This document shows positions 44,039-52,913 of a stretch of 64,000 nucleotides of DNA, piece after piece. The notes below the pieces were generated by a model that was not told the DNA's origin, searched no databases, and saw only the letters and a program-made list of their open reading frames with translations. The stretch comes from Sphingomonas sp. (lineage in GTDB: Bacteria > Pseudomonadota > Alphaproteobacteria > Sphingomonadales > Sphingomonadaceae), in the NCBI GenBank assembly GCA_017418975.1, contig JAFOMG010000017.1, positions 248,001 through 312,000 on the forward strand, given 5' to 3'. The stretch's first letter is position 1; each line of letters opens with the position of its first letter. A program made the position numbers and the translations under genes.

Positions 44039-45301
44039 TCAGTTGGAGAGCGCCGCTTCGATCAGCGCGCGAAAACCCGCCGTGACAGGCGGAATCAGCG
44101 GCGCGAAGACGCAGACGGGTCCGTCTTTCGGCGAGTGGTGGAAACGATGGACGCCAAGAACGCCCGCCACGCGGCGGTATCCGGCCTCCAGCACGGGCGC
44201 GAGTTCTCCGTGCGCGCCGAATTCGGTCGAGTAGGGACTTTCAAGGCCTGGCTGCCCCGCAAACGCCGCCCGCGCATGCGGCATCAGTTCCGGGCTTGCC
44301 ACCAGAAAGCGTTGCGGATCGACGCTCGGAAGCGGTGCAAGCCCCCCGGCGAGATCGTGCCAGTCGCGCGCCGCGGCATTCGCGCCGATGGTGACCCAAA
44401 GGGATGTCGCGTCCGGTGATGGAAAGCCTCCGCCCACGAACTCGCGAATGCCCTGGTTTTCATATTCGTGCCCGCTGGTACAGAGGAACAGCAGGTCGTG
44501 ATCGGGCAACGCGGCGCCCGCCCAACGCGCCAGCGCAAGCCAGATCGCCACGCCCGGTCCGCGCTCGCCTACGCAGCCGAACCAGCCGGAGCGCGGGGTC
44601 GAGACCACCAGCCATCGACCGTACCCGCGATCCAGCGTCGCCACCAGATTCCAGGCGGGCCGCGTCCCCCCCTCTCCCGCGACGACGAGCGCCGTCGGCT
44701 CGCCGGTGACCGCCCATTCGCGGAAGGCGGGCGCGTCGCGCGGCGCCAGGGTCACGACCGGCCGCTCAAAGAGCGGCGCTCCGGCGGGGGCGTTGAGCGC
44801 GATCGCGTCGCCGGACGGCCCCGTAGTGACGATCGCCACGGCAGCAGCACCGGCGGCGATCGCGGCAGACACCGGCCCGAACACCGCCTCGCCCAATGCC
44901 GTCGACCAGCGCCCGTGCGGCAGATCGACCAGCGCGATCGAGCCGGGCGCGATCGCATCGCGCCCGAACAGCGCCAGCGGCCCGGCGATTCCGCACGGGC
45001 CGGTAGGGACTACCGGCGCCTGGGGAACCACCTCCGCGCGGTGATCGCCGGCCACGAGAACGGCGCGGCCGGGATTGAACCATGGCGTCTGGAACGGGTG
45101 CCGGCCGCACTCGTATCCCGCGAAACGGAGTTGCTCCTCCAGCCAGCAACCGACCACTTCATCGCCCTCACCTCCCGAAGCCTTGGGGCCCGCGTTGGCA
45201 TAGCGCGCCATATCGGCTGCCGCCGCCGCCAGATCACCGGCGCCTGATTTGAACGTCGCGGTCCTGTTCGAATTGTCCGGCGGGGCGTCGCATTTGATCA
45301 T
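44039..45301 (-). CDS. Degenerate M28-type peptidase-like protein (module B)
   Basis: A 420-residue protein whose order of elements follows M28 aminopeptidases: a PA-like insert (CGIAGPLALFGRDAIAPGSIALVDLPHG), then AWNLVATLDRG...RWLVVSTPRSGWFGCVGERGPGVAIWLALARW, and DLLFLCTSGHEYENQGIREFVGGG. The metal ligands normally seen as HxD and DNxSG are replaced by STPRSGW and ERGPG, so zinc peptidase activity is doubtful. No signal peptide is obvious. It is divergent from the YeiH-like gene, with the GntR operator between them, so it belongs to module B by regulation. Confidence 0.6.
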   Translation of the reverse strand: MIKCDAPPDNSNRTATFKSGAGDLAAAAADMARYANAGPKASGGEGDEVVGCWLEEQLRFAGYECGRHPFQTPWFNPGRAVLVAGDHRAEVVPQAPVVPTGPCGIAGPLALFGRDAIAPGSIALVDLPHGRWSTALGEAVFGPVSAAIAAGAAAVAIVTTGPSGDAIALNAPAGAPLFERPVVTLAPRDAPAFREWAVTGEPTALVVAGEGGTRPAWNLVATLDRGYGRWLVVSTPRSGWFGCVGERGPGVAIWLALARWAGAALPDHDLLFLCTSGHEYENQGIREFVGGGFPSPDATSLWVTIGANAAARDWHDLAGGLAPLPSVDPQRFLVASPELMPHARAAFAGQPGLESPYSTEFGAHGELAPVLEAGYRRVAGVLGVHRFHHSPKDGPVCVFAPLIPPVTAGFRALIEAALSN

Positions 45302-45362
45302 CTACCCGCTCTCCCACACCGCCTTCCCCTCACCAAGAGGGCGTCAAAGGCTCACTGGATTA

Positions 45363-45379
45363 ATGTCAATTATTGACAT
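45363..45379. promoter_or_regulatory. GntR operator site 1 (M28-like / YeiH intergenic)
   Basis: ATGTCAATTATTGACAT, perfect 8-bp arms around a central base, in the divergent region between the M28-like gene and the YeiH-like gene. Same core as sites at 49093 and 59224. Confidence 0.7.
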
Positions 45380-45417
45380 ATTGCACAATACACAAAGAAG
45401 CGTTGGCGAGGGAGTGA

Positions 45418-46434
45418 ATGTCCGAAACGCAAGAAGCGCAGGGGGAGCGCCGGCTCGGCGGTTCGACCCTCTATCTCGCTCTTCCCGGAGTCGCGTTCTG
45501 CCTCGCCACGGTATTGTGGGTTCCGGAACTGGCGCATTTTCTTCACGTTCCGGGCTCCGCGCTTTGTCTGGCGACCGGGATCGTCCTGGGCACGGCGGGG
45601 GGCCGCAGCTTGGCGCTGCCGGGCGCCCAAATCGTCGTTCGGCACGGACTTCGGATCGGCGTTGCCCTGCTGGGGTTGAAGCTGGGCGCATCCGGCTGGG
45701 CCGATATGGCGACACCGCTGGTGATCGCGGCGATCGTCGTTCTGGTCTCGCTGGCGACCGGCGCGCTGGTATCGCGGCTGGTCGGCGCCCGGCCCGAAAC
45801 GGGATTCATTTCTGGAGCGGGCGCGGGCATATGCGGCGTTTCCGCTGCGCTCGCCTGCGCGGATCTGCTCCCCCGGGGTCACGGCGCACAGCGCGATCTT
45901 GCCGTCGTTGTTGCCTGGATCAGCCTGTTGAGCAGCATGGCGATGCTGGGTTGGGGCCTGCTCGGCCCGCATCTCGGCTGGTCGGCGGCGCGCCTGGGCA
46001 CGGCGATTGGCGCGAGCATTCACGACGTGGCCCAGGCGGCGGCGGCGGGATATGGGATCCAGCACAGGGTTGGAGATTCGGCCATCGCCGCGAAAATGGC
46101 GCGAGTCGTTATGCTGCTCCCGCTCCTGTTGGGAACGGCCGCGCTGCTCGGCCGCCGCGAAGGGCGAAGCGCGATCCAGAGAATTCCGCCTTATCTTCCG
46201 GCATTCGCGCTGCTCGCCGGATTGGGCGCGACTCATATGCTTCCCCAGGCGACCGGTTCGATCGCGACCGATGTCTCGCAATATTGCCTGGCGGCGGCAA
46301 TCACCGGTATCGGAGTAACGACCCAATGGCGCGACATCTTGCGTCCCGACTGGCGGATTCCCGTGCTGCTCGTTGCAGAATCGGTCGCGGTGACCCTAGT
46401 GGCGATCGCGACAAGCTGGTTCTTCGTTCGCTGA
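45418..46434 (+). CDS. YeiH/UPF0324 family putative sulfate exporter (module B)
   Basis: A 338-residue, about ten-segment membrane protein: LYLALPGVAFCLATVLWVP, IGVALLGLKLGASGWADM, ETGFISGAGAGICGVSAALACADLL, GTAIGASIHDVAQAAAAGYG. These Gly-rich motifs identify the YeiH/PSE family, in which TauZ of taurine-degraders is thought to export sulfite or sulfate. ATG 45418 follows GGCGAGGGAG. Its presence next to TauD-type dioxygenases, under the same operator, suggests that an oxyanion released from the substrate is exported. Confidence 0.82.
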   Translation: MSETQEAQGERRLGGSTLYLALPGVAFCLATVLWVPELAHFLHVPGSALCLATGIVLGTAGGRSLALPGAQIVVRHGLRIGVALLGLKLGASGWADMATPLVIAAIVVLVSLATGALVSRLVGARPETGFISGAGAGICGVSAALACADLLPRGHGAQRDLAVVVAWISLLSSMAMLGWGLLGPHLGWSAARLGTAIGASIHDVAQAAAAGYGIQHRVGDSAIAAKMARVVMLLPLLLGTAALLGRREGRSAIQRIPPYLPAFALLAGLGATHMLPQATGSIATDVSQYCLAAAITGIGVTTQWRDILRPDWRIPVLLVAESVAVTLVAIATSWFFVR

Positions 46435-46506
46435 CGCGCTGCGCGGTGCAGTAGAGCCTGCAAGGCCGATCCGTCACTTTTCGCGTGCGAGAAGTCGCAC
46501 CCCCTG

Positions 46507-46518
46507 ATTATTGACAAT
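46507..46518. promoter_or_regulatory. GntR operator half-site upstream of gntR
   Basis: ATTATTGACAAT, matching one arm and the centre of the palindrome found in full at three other sites; the left arm is replaced by CCCCTG. It lies about 98 bp upstream of the TTG start, suggesting weak autoregulation. Confidence 0.5.
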
Positions 46519-46615
46519 GTTCGGTTTTGGTTCGCATGGTGATGCGATCGCCGCACCCGTTGCGGGAGAATCGCGTTGCGTGGCACGGTGCCGCAGTCAG
46601 GATTGGAGTAGGGGA

Positions 46616-48007
46616 TTGCCTCGATCAAGCCCAGAGCGCGGCGGTTCGCGCGCCGGGGCCCGCATTCCCGCCGACGAGTTGGCCGAGCATTGTCTCCAGC
46701 GCATCCTGACGGGCGGCTGTCTGCCGGGCGCGCGTATCACAGAGCGCTGGATCGTCGATCAGTTCGCCGTCACGCATTCGCAGGCCCGTGAAGCGCTTCA
46801 CTTCCTGGAGAAGCGCGGCGCCCTGACGCTTGCGCCGCTGCGGGGCGCGACGCTGGTGGACTCCGCCCAGTTCGATCCTGCGGACGTGCGGCCGGTCTGG
46901 GTGGCGCTGGTGCAGCTCGCAATCGATCTTGCCGAAGCTCGCGCCGTCACCCCTCGCCGGATCCCGAGTCTCGATGGGGACACGCCGTGGGATTCCTTCG
47001 TGGCCATCGAGCAATCGTTGAACGCGCTTGGGGAAGCGAGCGGAAACGCCCGGCTGATATCCGCGCTCCAGAAGTTGGCGGTTCAGACGATGACCGCGCA
47101 TCGCGATGCCGGTCCGATCGATCCCCGGGCGTTGCAGAGTCTCGTGTCGGCGCTTTCGGCGGAGCATGCCGCCACCGCAGCGCAGATCGACCGGACCTTC
47201 GCTGCCGCCGGAAGCGGCAATGGCGCGGCTCGCGCCGGCGAACAGATGCTGCGTGGCGCGCTCGCGACTCCCCCCCTTGAAAGCGGGCATCTCACGCCGA
47301 GGATCAGAACCTATTTCGACCGCGTCGCCGCCGCAATCGGCCCGGTGCCGGATGGCGCCCTTCCCGCCGCCCGCCAGCTAGCCGCGACGATCGCGCAGCG
47401 CATCCAGTTCGGCGAGCTGCGCCCGGGGGACGCGGTTCGCGAACTGCCGCTCGCGCTTGCCTTCGGAGTTAGCCGGGGTCCGGTGCGAGATGCACTGCGA
47501 ATCCTCGACCGGCACGGCCTGATCGCACTGGAGGGACGCCGCGGCGCCTTTGTCCGCCGCTTTTCGATCGACGCCGCAGTGGACATTGCACAGGTGCGCG
47601 CCGCGCTTTCGGGGGTCCAGATGGCGGTTGCCGCAGCGGCGCCGGCGCGCGCCGAGTGGGTCGATTCGGCGCTGCGCGAAGGGGTCGATCTACTGGAAGC
47701 AATTGCCGAGGACGATGCCTGCCCGCTCGGCAGCTATATTCTCGTTCGCCGCGCGGTCGCGATCGTAACGCTTGCGGCCGGGGGCAATGTGGTCGTCGGT
47801 CGGCTTGCCGCCGAACTGGAAGCGGAGGTCACGACGCTATGGGCCACTGTTCTTTCCAAGGAGCGCCAACGCAAGTCGGCCGCGACCTGGCGTCTGATTG
47901 CCGATGCGATCATCGAGCGCGACGTCGAGCGCGCGCGACGCGAGGGCAAGCGCATCGTCGAAGAAGCGTTCGCCGCCGCGCTCCAGGTCGCCGAATTGCA
48001 ATCCTAG
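46616..48007 (+). CDS. Tandem GntR-family regulator (two winged-HTH/effector pairs)
   Basis: A 463-residue protein with two GntR units in one chain. First wHTH: LPGARITERWIVDQFAVTHSQAREALHFLEKRGALTLAPL (about 30-70), with a helical effector-like part; second wHTH: LRPGDAVRELPLALAFGVSRGPVRDALRILDRHGLIALEGRRGAFV (about 265-310) with an FCD-like helical C-terminus. Usual GntR/FadR proteins are ~220-250 residues with one HTH. TTG at 46616 is chosen from GGAGTAGGGG just upstream; an earlier in-frame start (46511) lies inside the half-operator. It converges with tauD1, sharing the CTAG stop region. Confidence 0.8.
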   Translation: MPRSSPERGGSRAGARIPADELAEHCLQRILTGGCLPGARITERWIVDQFAVTHSQAREALHFLEKRGALTLAPLRGATLVDSAQFDPADVRPVWVALVQLAIDLAEARAVTPRRIPSLDGDTPWDSFVAIEQSLNALGEASGNARLISALQKLAVQTMTAHRDAGPIDPRALQSLVSALSAEHAATAAQIDRTFAAAGSGNGAARAGEQMLRGALATPPLESGHLTPRIRTYFDRVAAAIGPVPDGALPAARQLAATIAQRIQFGELRPGDAVRELPLALAFGVSRGPVRDALRILDRHGLIALEGRRGAFVRRFSIDAAVDIAQVRAALSGVQMAVAAAAPARAEWVDSALREGVDLLEAIAEDDACPLGSYILVRRAVAIVTLAAGGNVVVGRLAAELEAEVTTLWATVLSKERQRKSAATWRLIADAIIERDVERARREGKRIVEEAFAAALQVAELQS

Positions 48008-49041
48008 GCCGGGTCGCCAAGCAGTTCGCGCCGCCGCTGCGCCTCGGCGAATTCGCGGCTCGTGCGATAGCTCGGCGGGAGCTTGCGGCGATTGCGCCGG
48101 AGTGTGCTCCAGATTCGCAGCATCAGCCTGCCCGGCGCTGGCGCCGGCCAATCCTCGAAGGCGGTGCGCGCGTGCAGGACATTGTAATTGTTGGCGATCA
48201 ATATGTCGCCCGGCGCGAGATCGAAGCTGAAGCAGTTCTTCTCGCTCCCGATAAGTTGGTCGAGCGCGTCCATCGCGGCGATCTGCTGCGGCGTAAGCGG
48301 AGGCGCACCGGGAAGGCGCTGGGCGAGCTCGATATAGCCGCGCTTGTACAGCATGCTGAGCTGTCCGTCCTCCAGCGCGAAGACGGGAGCCACCTGATAG
48401 GGACGATCGGGTCCGGTTTCGCCGCGCGTGTCGAAGGCAACCGGAATCCGCAAGGCGGCGACCAGCGTAGGGTCCTGCGCCAGCAGATCGTTGAATGCCG
48501 AGGTCGCACTCGAGATTCGCGTCGCACCACCCGTCTTGCCCTGTCTGACGCAGAGAAAAAAGAGTGCGTCCGACCCGTCGCCGTGAAAGCCGAGTTCGAT
48601 GTTCGTCTGATAGGCGCGCAGATTGCTTCCCGCGAATAGCTGGCGAGCCTGGTCACGATCCGCGACGGTCTGTTGTGCGCGCACATGGTGCAGCCGCTTC
48701 CCCGTCGCATCCTGCGCCTCGGGATAGCCAAGATGGGTCGCCAAGCCCCAGAACAGGCGCTCGATATCCCCAAGCGCTAGCCCCCCGATCGGGACGCCGC
48801 GAATGAGCGCGACACCGCGCCCGCCCTCGATCTCATCGATGATCGCGTCGAGACGCGGTCCCAGCGAAGGAAGCCCGAAGTCCCTGCAGCCGATCGACTC
48901 GACGGCCCATCCGCCAACCCGCTCGAGCGCCGCAAGCGCTTCTGCCTTATCATTCTCGGTCAGTTCGACCACCCACGAGCGGTCCTCAGCGAGTTCGGCG
49001 GCGGTCCAGGCGGACGGGTGGTCAATCGGGCGTAGCTGCAC
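48004..49041 (-). CDS. TauD/TfdA-type Fe(II)/2-oxoglutarate dioxygenase 1 (module B)
   Basis: A 345-residue cytosolic dioxygenase. Iron ligands: GFHGDGSDALFF (HxD, about 172-174) and distal His in NNYNVLHARTAFEDW (about 303); the 2-oxoglutarate-binding Arg is in RLMLRIWST. RQGKTGGATRISSATSAFND matches the family. Members hydroxylate carbon next to sulfonate, sulfate, ether or ammonium groups. GTG 49041 with AAAGGAA upstream is chosen; the earlier ATG (49107) is part of the operator palindrome. Divergent from the TonB receptor and convergent with gntR. Confidence 0.82.
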   Translation of the reverse strand: MQLRPIDHPSAWTAAELAEDRSWVVELTENDKAEALAALERVGGWAVESIGCRDFGLPSLGPRLDAIIDEIEGGRGVALIRGVPIGGLALGDIERLFWGLATHLGYPEAQDATGKRLHHVRAQQTVADRDQARQLFAGSNLRAYQTNIELGFHGDGSDALFFLCVRQGKTGGATRISSATSAFNDLLAQDPTLVAALRIPVAFDTRGETGPDRPYQVAPVFALEDGQLSMLYKRGYIELAQRLPGAPPLTPQQIAAMDALDQLIGSEKNCFSFDLAPGDILIANNYNVLHARTAFEDWPAPAPGRLMLRIWSTLRRNRRKLPPSYRTSREFAEAQRRRELLGDPA

Positions 49042-49092
49042 CGGTGAATTCCTTTTCCTATCCCGGGGCAAATCGGCTTTGCGCGACCGAAA

Positions 49093-49105
49093 GTCAATTA
49101 TTGAC
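49093..49105. promoter_or_regulatory. GntR operator site 2 (tauD1 / TonB intergenic)
   Basis: GTCAATTATTGAC within AAAGTCAATTATTGACAATA, between the divergent tauD1 and TonB receptor genes. Same core as 45363 and 59224. Confidence 0.72.
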
Positions 49106-49245
49106 AATAGCCGCCGATCTGGCTCAATACACCTCCCATAGCGTGAGGCGTGCGGGCACCGGTGCCACCGGTTCTTTATGCAAGCGCGCTCGGCGCCCCG
49201 CAGTGGAGAACCACGCGGGAACGAAAACTCTGGGAGGGGACCACC

Positions 49246-51597
49246 GTGAAGATTTCGACAAAGCGCCTGCTCGCTTCAACAGCGGCAATCGTCACTGCGT
49301 TCGCCTGGACGGCTCCGGCATACGCGCAGGCAACCGACACGGCCGACGACGAACAGGACATCGTCGTTACCGCCAACAAGCGCGAACAAAAGCTCCAGGA
49401 CGTTCCGATCGCCGTGACGGCGGTTACCGGCGAGCAGGCCGCGGAAGCCGGGGTGGTCGATACCGAACGCCTCGCGCAGGTCGCGCCCAGTCTCAACATC
49501 ACCTCTTCCCAGCAGGTTGGCCTAGGTGCCCAGATTCGCATCCGCGGCGTCGGAACTGCCACGGGCAATCCAGCACTCGAAGGATCGGTCGGCTATTTCA
49601 TCGACGGCGTCTATGTCGGGCGCTCGAACACCGCGTTCACCGATCTCGTCGATGTCGAGCGCATCGAAGTGCTGCGCGGACCGCAGGGCACGCTGTTCGG
49701 AAAGAACACCTCGGCCGGCGTGATCAGCGTGATCACGCGATCGCCGAGCTACGCCTGGGAGGGCCGCGTCTCGCTCGCCGGCACCGAGCTCGGCGGGCTG
49801 CGTGGGACCGCGAACGTCAGCGGGCCCATCGTGCAGGATCGGATCGCATTCTCGCTTTCGGGCCAGATCAACCAGCGCGACGGCTATATGCACGACGTGA
49901 CGAGCGGGGCCGACTATAACGACCGCGACCGTTGGCTGGTGCGCGGCCAGTTGATGTTCGATCCGAGTTCGAACTTCTCGCTTCGGCTGATCGCGGAACA
50001 GTCGGAACGCGACGAGCACAGCACGGTGCCGTCGTTCGTCCAGATCACCGCGAGCCAGAAATCACTCATCCAGTCGCTGGGCGGCGCGGTTCCGGACCCT
50101 ACGGCCGGGTCGAGCCATTTCGACACCGCGGTCAACGCGCCGTTCACGGCCGCGACCCGCGACACCGGCTATACGGCGGACGCGACATGGACCACCGGTT
50201 TCGGCAAGCTGCGCGCGATCATCGGCTATCGTGACAGCCTGGCGCGAAAGAACTGGGATTCGGACCTCACCAGCATCGATGTCTATCGCCAGACCGATTC
50301 GCTGCACGACAAGACCTTCTCGGCGGAGTTGCAGTTCACGCGCCAGTCCAGCCTGCTCGATCTGCTGATCGGCGCCTATTATTTCGACACGAGCACACGA
50401 TACGAGAAGAGCCAGACACTCGGGCCGCAAGGCGAACTCTATTTCAAGACCGTGGGTGCGTCCACGGCGCTGTCGCTGGGCTCCGCGGCCGGGGCCAGCC
50501 AGTTCAGCACCTCCTCGGGCTTGTGGGCGCCAGGAACCGGCATGACGCTGCAGGATACGCGGCTCGACGGAAAGGGTTGGTCGGTGTTCACGCACAGCAC
50601 CCTTCATATTACCGACTGGTTCGATATCACCGGCGGCTTGCGCTATCAGTGGGAGGAGAAGGAAGGCGGCTCGACCTTCACCTATAACCAACCGCTAGCA
50701 TGCACCAAGGTCTTCACCGGTACAGGCTCGGCGACCGCCAACGCCATTCTTTCGACGCCGAACACGGGGCTGCGATCATTCAGCTTCTGCGCCGCGGCGA
50801 CGCCCAACTTCCAGAACCGCTATGTCGACGATCGCGTGACCGGCACCGCGATCGCGTCGTTCCACTTCTCCGGCAACGTCCTCGGCTATCTGAGTTATGC
50901 GCGCGGGTTCAAGGCGGGCGGGATTAATCTCGACACGCGCGCGGGCACCAGCACCGATCAGCTGTTCAAGCCCGAGACGGTCGATTCCTATGAAGCGGGG
51001 TTCAAGACGAGCTTCAACCGCGGCCGCATCGTGTTCAACGTCGCGGGCTTCCTGATGAAGTTCCACGACTATCAACTCAACAGCTTCACTCCCACGACCG
51101 CGTTTGTGCTAACCAACCAGGGCTCGGTGAAGTCGTACGGCGTCGAAGCGGAAGGCGCGCTCAAGCTAGTCGACGGGCTCTGGCTGCGTGGCGGCGTCAC
51201 CTGGAACGTCGCGCGCTACGGCGAGGATACGACTGACACCAATCTGCGCGGGCGCATCGTTTCGAATGCGCCCCAATGGGCCGAAGTAGGGTCGCTGAGC
51301 TATGTCCAGCCGTCTGCCGCAACCGGTTGGGGCGTGTTCGGCCGGGCCGACGTGCGCCACCAGAGCAGCGCCTATACGGCGAGCAACCTCGACGCGCGCA
51401 GCCTCCAGGGCGCCTATACCGTGGTCAACGTTCGCGGCGGCATTCGCAACGGCCGGGAAGGACTCGAATTCGCTGTCTTCGCGAACAACGTCGGCGACGA
51501 ACGGTACAAGACGATCGCCTTCACCGTTACCGGCGGATATATGAGCTATTGGGCCGAACCGCGGATCATCGGCATCGAAATCTCGAAGCGCTGGTGA
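49246..51597 (+). CDS. TonB-dependent outer-membrane receptor (module B)
   Basis: A 783-residue receptor with signal peptide (MKISTKRLLASTAAIVTAFA, ending APAYAQ), TonB-box-like EQDIVVTANKREQKLQDVPIA, plug (RIEVLRGPQGTLFGKNTSAGVISV) and a barrel ending in GIEISKRW with a terminal aromatic. GTG 49246 follows GGGAGGGGACCACC; an upstream start (49150) lacks support. First of a six-gene rightward operon (TonB, MFS, TauD2, esterase, hydrolase, ligase) coupled by short overlaps. Likely imports the large, ester-bearing substrate. Confidence 0.92.
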   Translation: MKISTKRLLASTAAIVTAFAWTAPAYAQATDTADDEQDIVVTANKREQKLQDVPIAVTAVTGEQAAEAGVVDTERLAQVAPSLNITSSQQVGLGAQIRIRGVGTATGNPALEGSVGYFIDGVYVGRSNTAFTDLVDVERIEVLRGPQGTLFGKNTSAGVISVITRSPSYAWEGRVSLAGTELGGLRGTANVSGPIVQDRIAFSLSGQINQRDGYMHDVTSGADYNDRDRWLVRGQLMFDPSSNFSLRLIAEQSERDEHSTVPSFVQITASQKSLIQSLGGAVPDPTAGSSHFDTAVNAPFTAATRDTGYTADATWTTGFGKLRAIIGYRDSLARKNWDSDLTSIDVYRQTDSLHDKTFSAELQFTRQSSLLDLLIGAYYFDTSTRYEKSQTLGPQGELYFKTVGASTALSLGSAAGASQFSTSSGLWAPGTGMTLQDTRLDGKGWSVFTHSTLHITDWFDITGGLRYQWEEKEGGSTFTYNQPLACTKVFTGTGSATANAILSTPNTGLRSFSFCAAATPNFQNRYVDDRVTGTAIASFHFSGNVLGYLSYARGFKAGGINLDTRAGTSTDQLFKPETVDSYEAGFKTSFNRGRIVFNVAGFLMKFHDYQLNSFTPTTAFVLTNQGSVKSYGVEAEGALKLVDGLWLRGGVTWNVARYGEDTTDTNLRGRIVSNAPQWAEVGSLSYVQPSAATGWGVFGRADVRHQSSAYTASNLDARSLQGAYTVVNVRGGIRNGREGLEFAVFANNVGDERYKTIAFTVTGGYMSYWAEPRIIGIEISKRW

Positions 51598-51602
51598 AGA
51601 CG

Positions 51603-52913
51603 ATGGCAGCAGACGCGCAAGTCTCGGATCCAGCGCCCCACCAACTCGGGAGCGGTGCACGCGCCTCGCGCACGCCGCTCCCGCTCTTCCTGCTTCTCGT
51701 CGTTCTCGTTTCGGCGTTCAATATGGGTGATCGCCTGCTTATCGGCATCGTCGCCGAACCGATCAAGCGCGAGTTTGGACTGACCGACGCCATGATGGGG
51801 CTGCTCGGCGGCACCACGTTCGCGCTCGTCTACCCCCCGCTTGGCCTGCCGATCGCCCGGCTCGCGGACCGTTCGAACCGGCGCAACATCCTTGCCTGGT
51901 GTCTAGGCATCTGGAGCCTCGCCACCGCGGCGGGCGGGATGGTGACGGGCTATTGGCAACTCGCGGCCTCGCGCCTTGGTGTCGCGGCGGGCGAAGCGGG
52001 ATTCGTGCCCCCCACCCATTCGCTGATCTCCGATTACGTCAGCGAGGCGCGGCGCGCGCGCGCCTTTTCGACGATCGCGGCGGGCGCCGCGCTGGGCTCG
52101 CTGATGGCTAATATCGCGGGCGGGGTGCTGACCGATCATTATGGGTGGCGGGCTGCCTTTCTTTCGCTGGGTATCGGCGGACTCGTGCTTGCCGTGCTGG
52201 TGCGTCTGCTCATCCGCGAACCCGCCCGCGTGGCGAAGTCCGCCCCGGGAACGCCGCGGCCCTCCGCGCTCGGCCGGATCGTCCGTAACCGGGCGATCAT
52301 GTTGTGCATCGCCGGATCGGCCCTCCATCTGATGTATCAATACGCCGTCGCCACCTGGGCCGCGCCCTTCTACGTCCGCACCTTCCACCTCAGCCTGTTT
52401 CAGGCGGGCGTCCTGATCGGCGCAGGCGGCGCGCTGGCGACGCTGCTTGGCGGTGTCGCCGGAGGCTTTGTCGGCGATTGGTTCGCCGCGCGCGACCGGC
52501 GCTGGCTTGCTTTCTGGCCGGGATTGACGGTCGCGCTGGGCGCGCCCTTCGGCGCGATCGGTTTTCTAGCAGGCGACATCCACTTCGTTTTCGCGAGCCT
52601 GATGATCGCGACATTCCTGAACGCGCTCTACCAATCCTCCACCTATGCGCTCGTCCAGGCCGAGGTCGGCGGCGAGAGCCGGGCAACGGCGGCCGCCTTC
52701 ATGATCTTCGTGCAGAATCTGGTAGGTCTAGGGCTTGGCCCGCTGCTGGTGGGCGTTCTGAGCGACCGGCTGACCGCGGGTGGGCTCGGCGATCACGGTC
52801 TCGCCGTCGCGCTGGCGGCGGCGAACATCCTCAATCTGCTGGGCGCCGCGCTGTTCTTCGCCAGCGGCCTGGCGACACCCCGCCAACCCAAGTCGCCGGG
52901 AAGCCAGACATGA
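51603..52913 (+). CDS. MFS transporter, spinster-like (module B)
   Basis: A 436-residue inner-membrane transporter of the same type as that of module A: LPLFLLLVVLVSAFNMGDRLLIGIVAEPIKREFGLTDAMMGLLGG, ARLADRSNRRNILAWCLGIWS, AAGEAGFVPPTHSLISDYVSEARRA. ATG 51603 starts 5 bp after the receptor's stop; a GTG overlapping that stop is also possible. It probably carries the imported compound or its hydrolysis product over the inner membrane. Confidence 0.85.
   Translation: MAADAQVSDPAPHQLGSGARASRTPLPLFLLLVVLVSAFNMGDRLLIGIVAEPIKREFGLTDAMMGLLGGTTFALVYPPLGLPIARLADRSNRRNILAWCLGIWSLATAAGGMVTGYWQLAASRLGVAAGEAGFVPPTHSLISDYVSEARRARAFSTIAAGAALGSLMANIAGGVLTDHYGWRAAFLSLGIGGLVLAVLVRLLIREPARVAKSAPGTPRPSALGRIVRNRAIMLCIAGSALHLMYQYAVATWAAPFYVRTFHLSLFQAGVLIGAGGALATLLGGVAGGFVGDWFAARDRRWLAFWPGLTVALGAPFGAIGFLAGDIHFVFASLMIATFLNALYQSSTYALVQAEVGGESRATAAAFMIFVQNLVGLGLGPLLVGVLSDRLTAGGLGDHGLAVALAAANILNLLGAALFFASGLATPRQPKSPGSQT

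Noticed and set aside
49042..49107. ATG at 49107 as the start of tauD1 (protein beginning MSIIDF)
   Set aside because: That ATG is part of the GTCAATTATTGAC palindrome; GTG 49041 has a proper ribosome-binding site. The same applies to ATG 59244 of the serine hydrolase.
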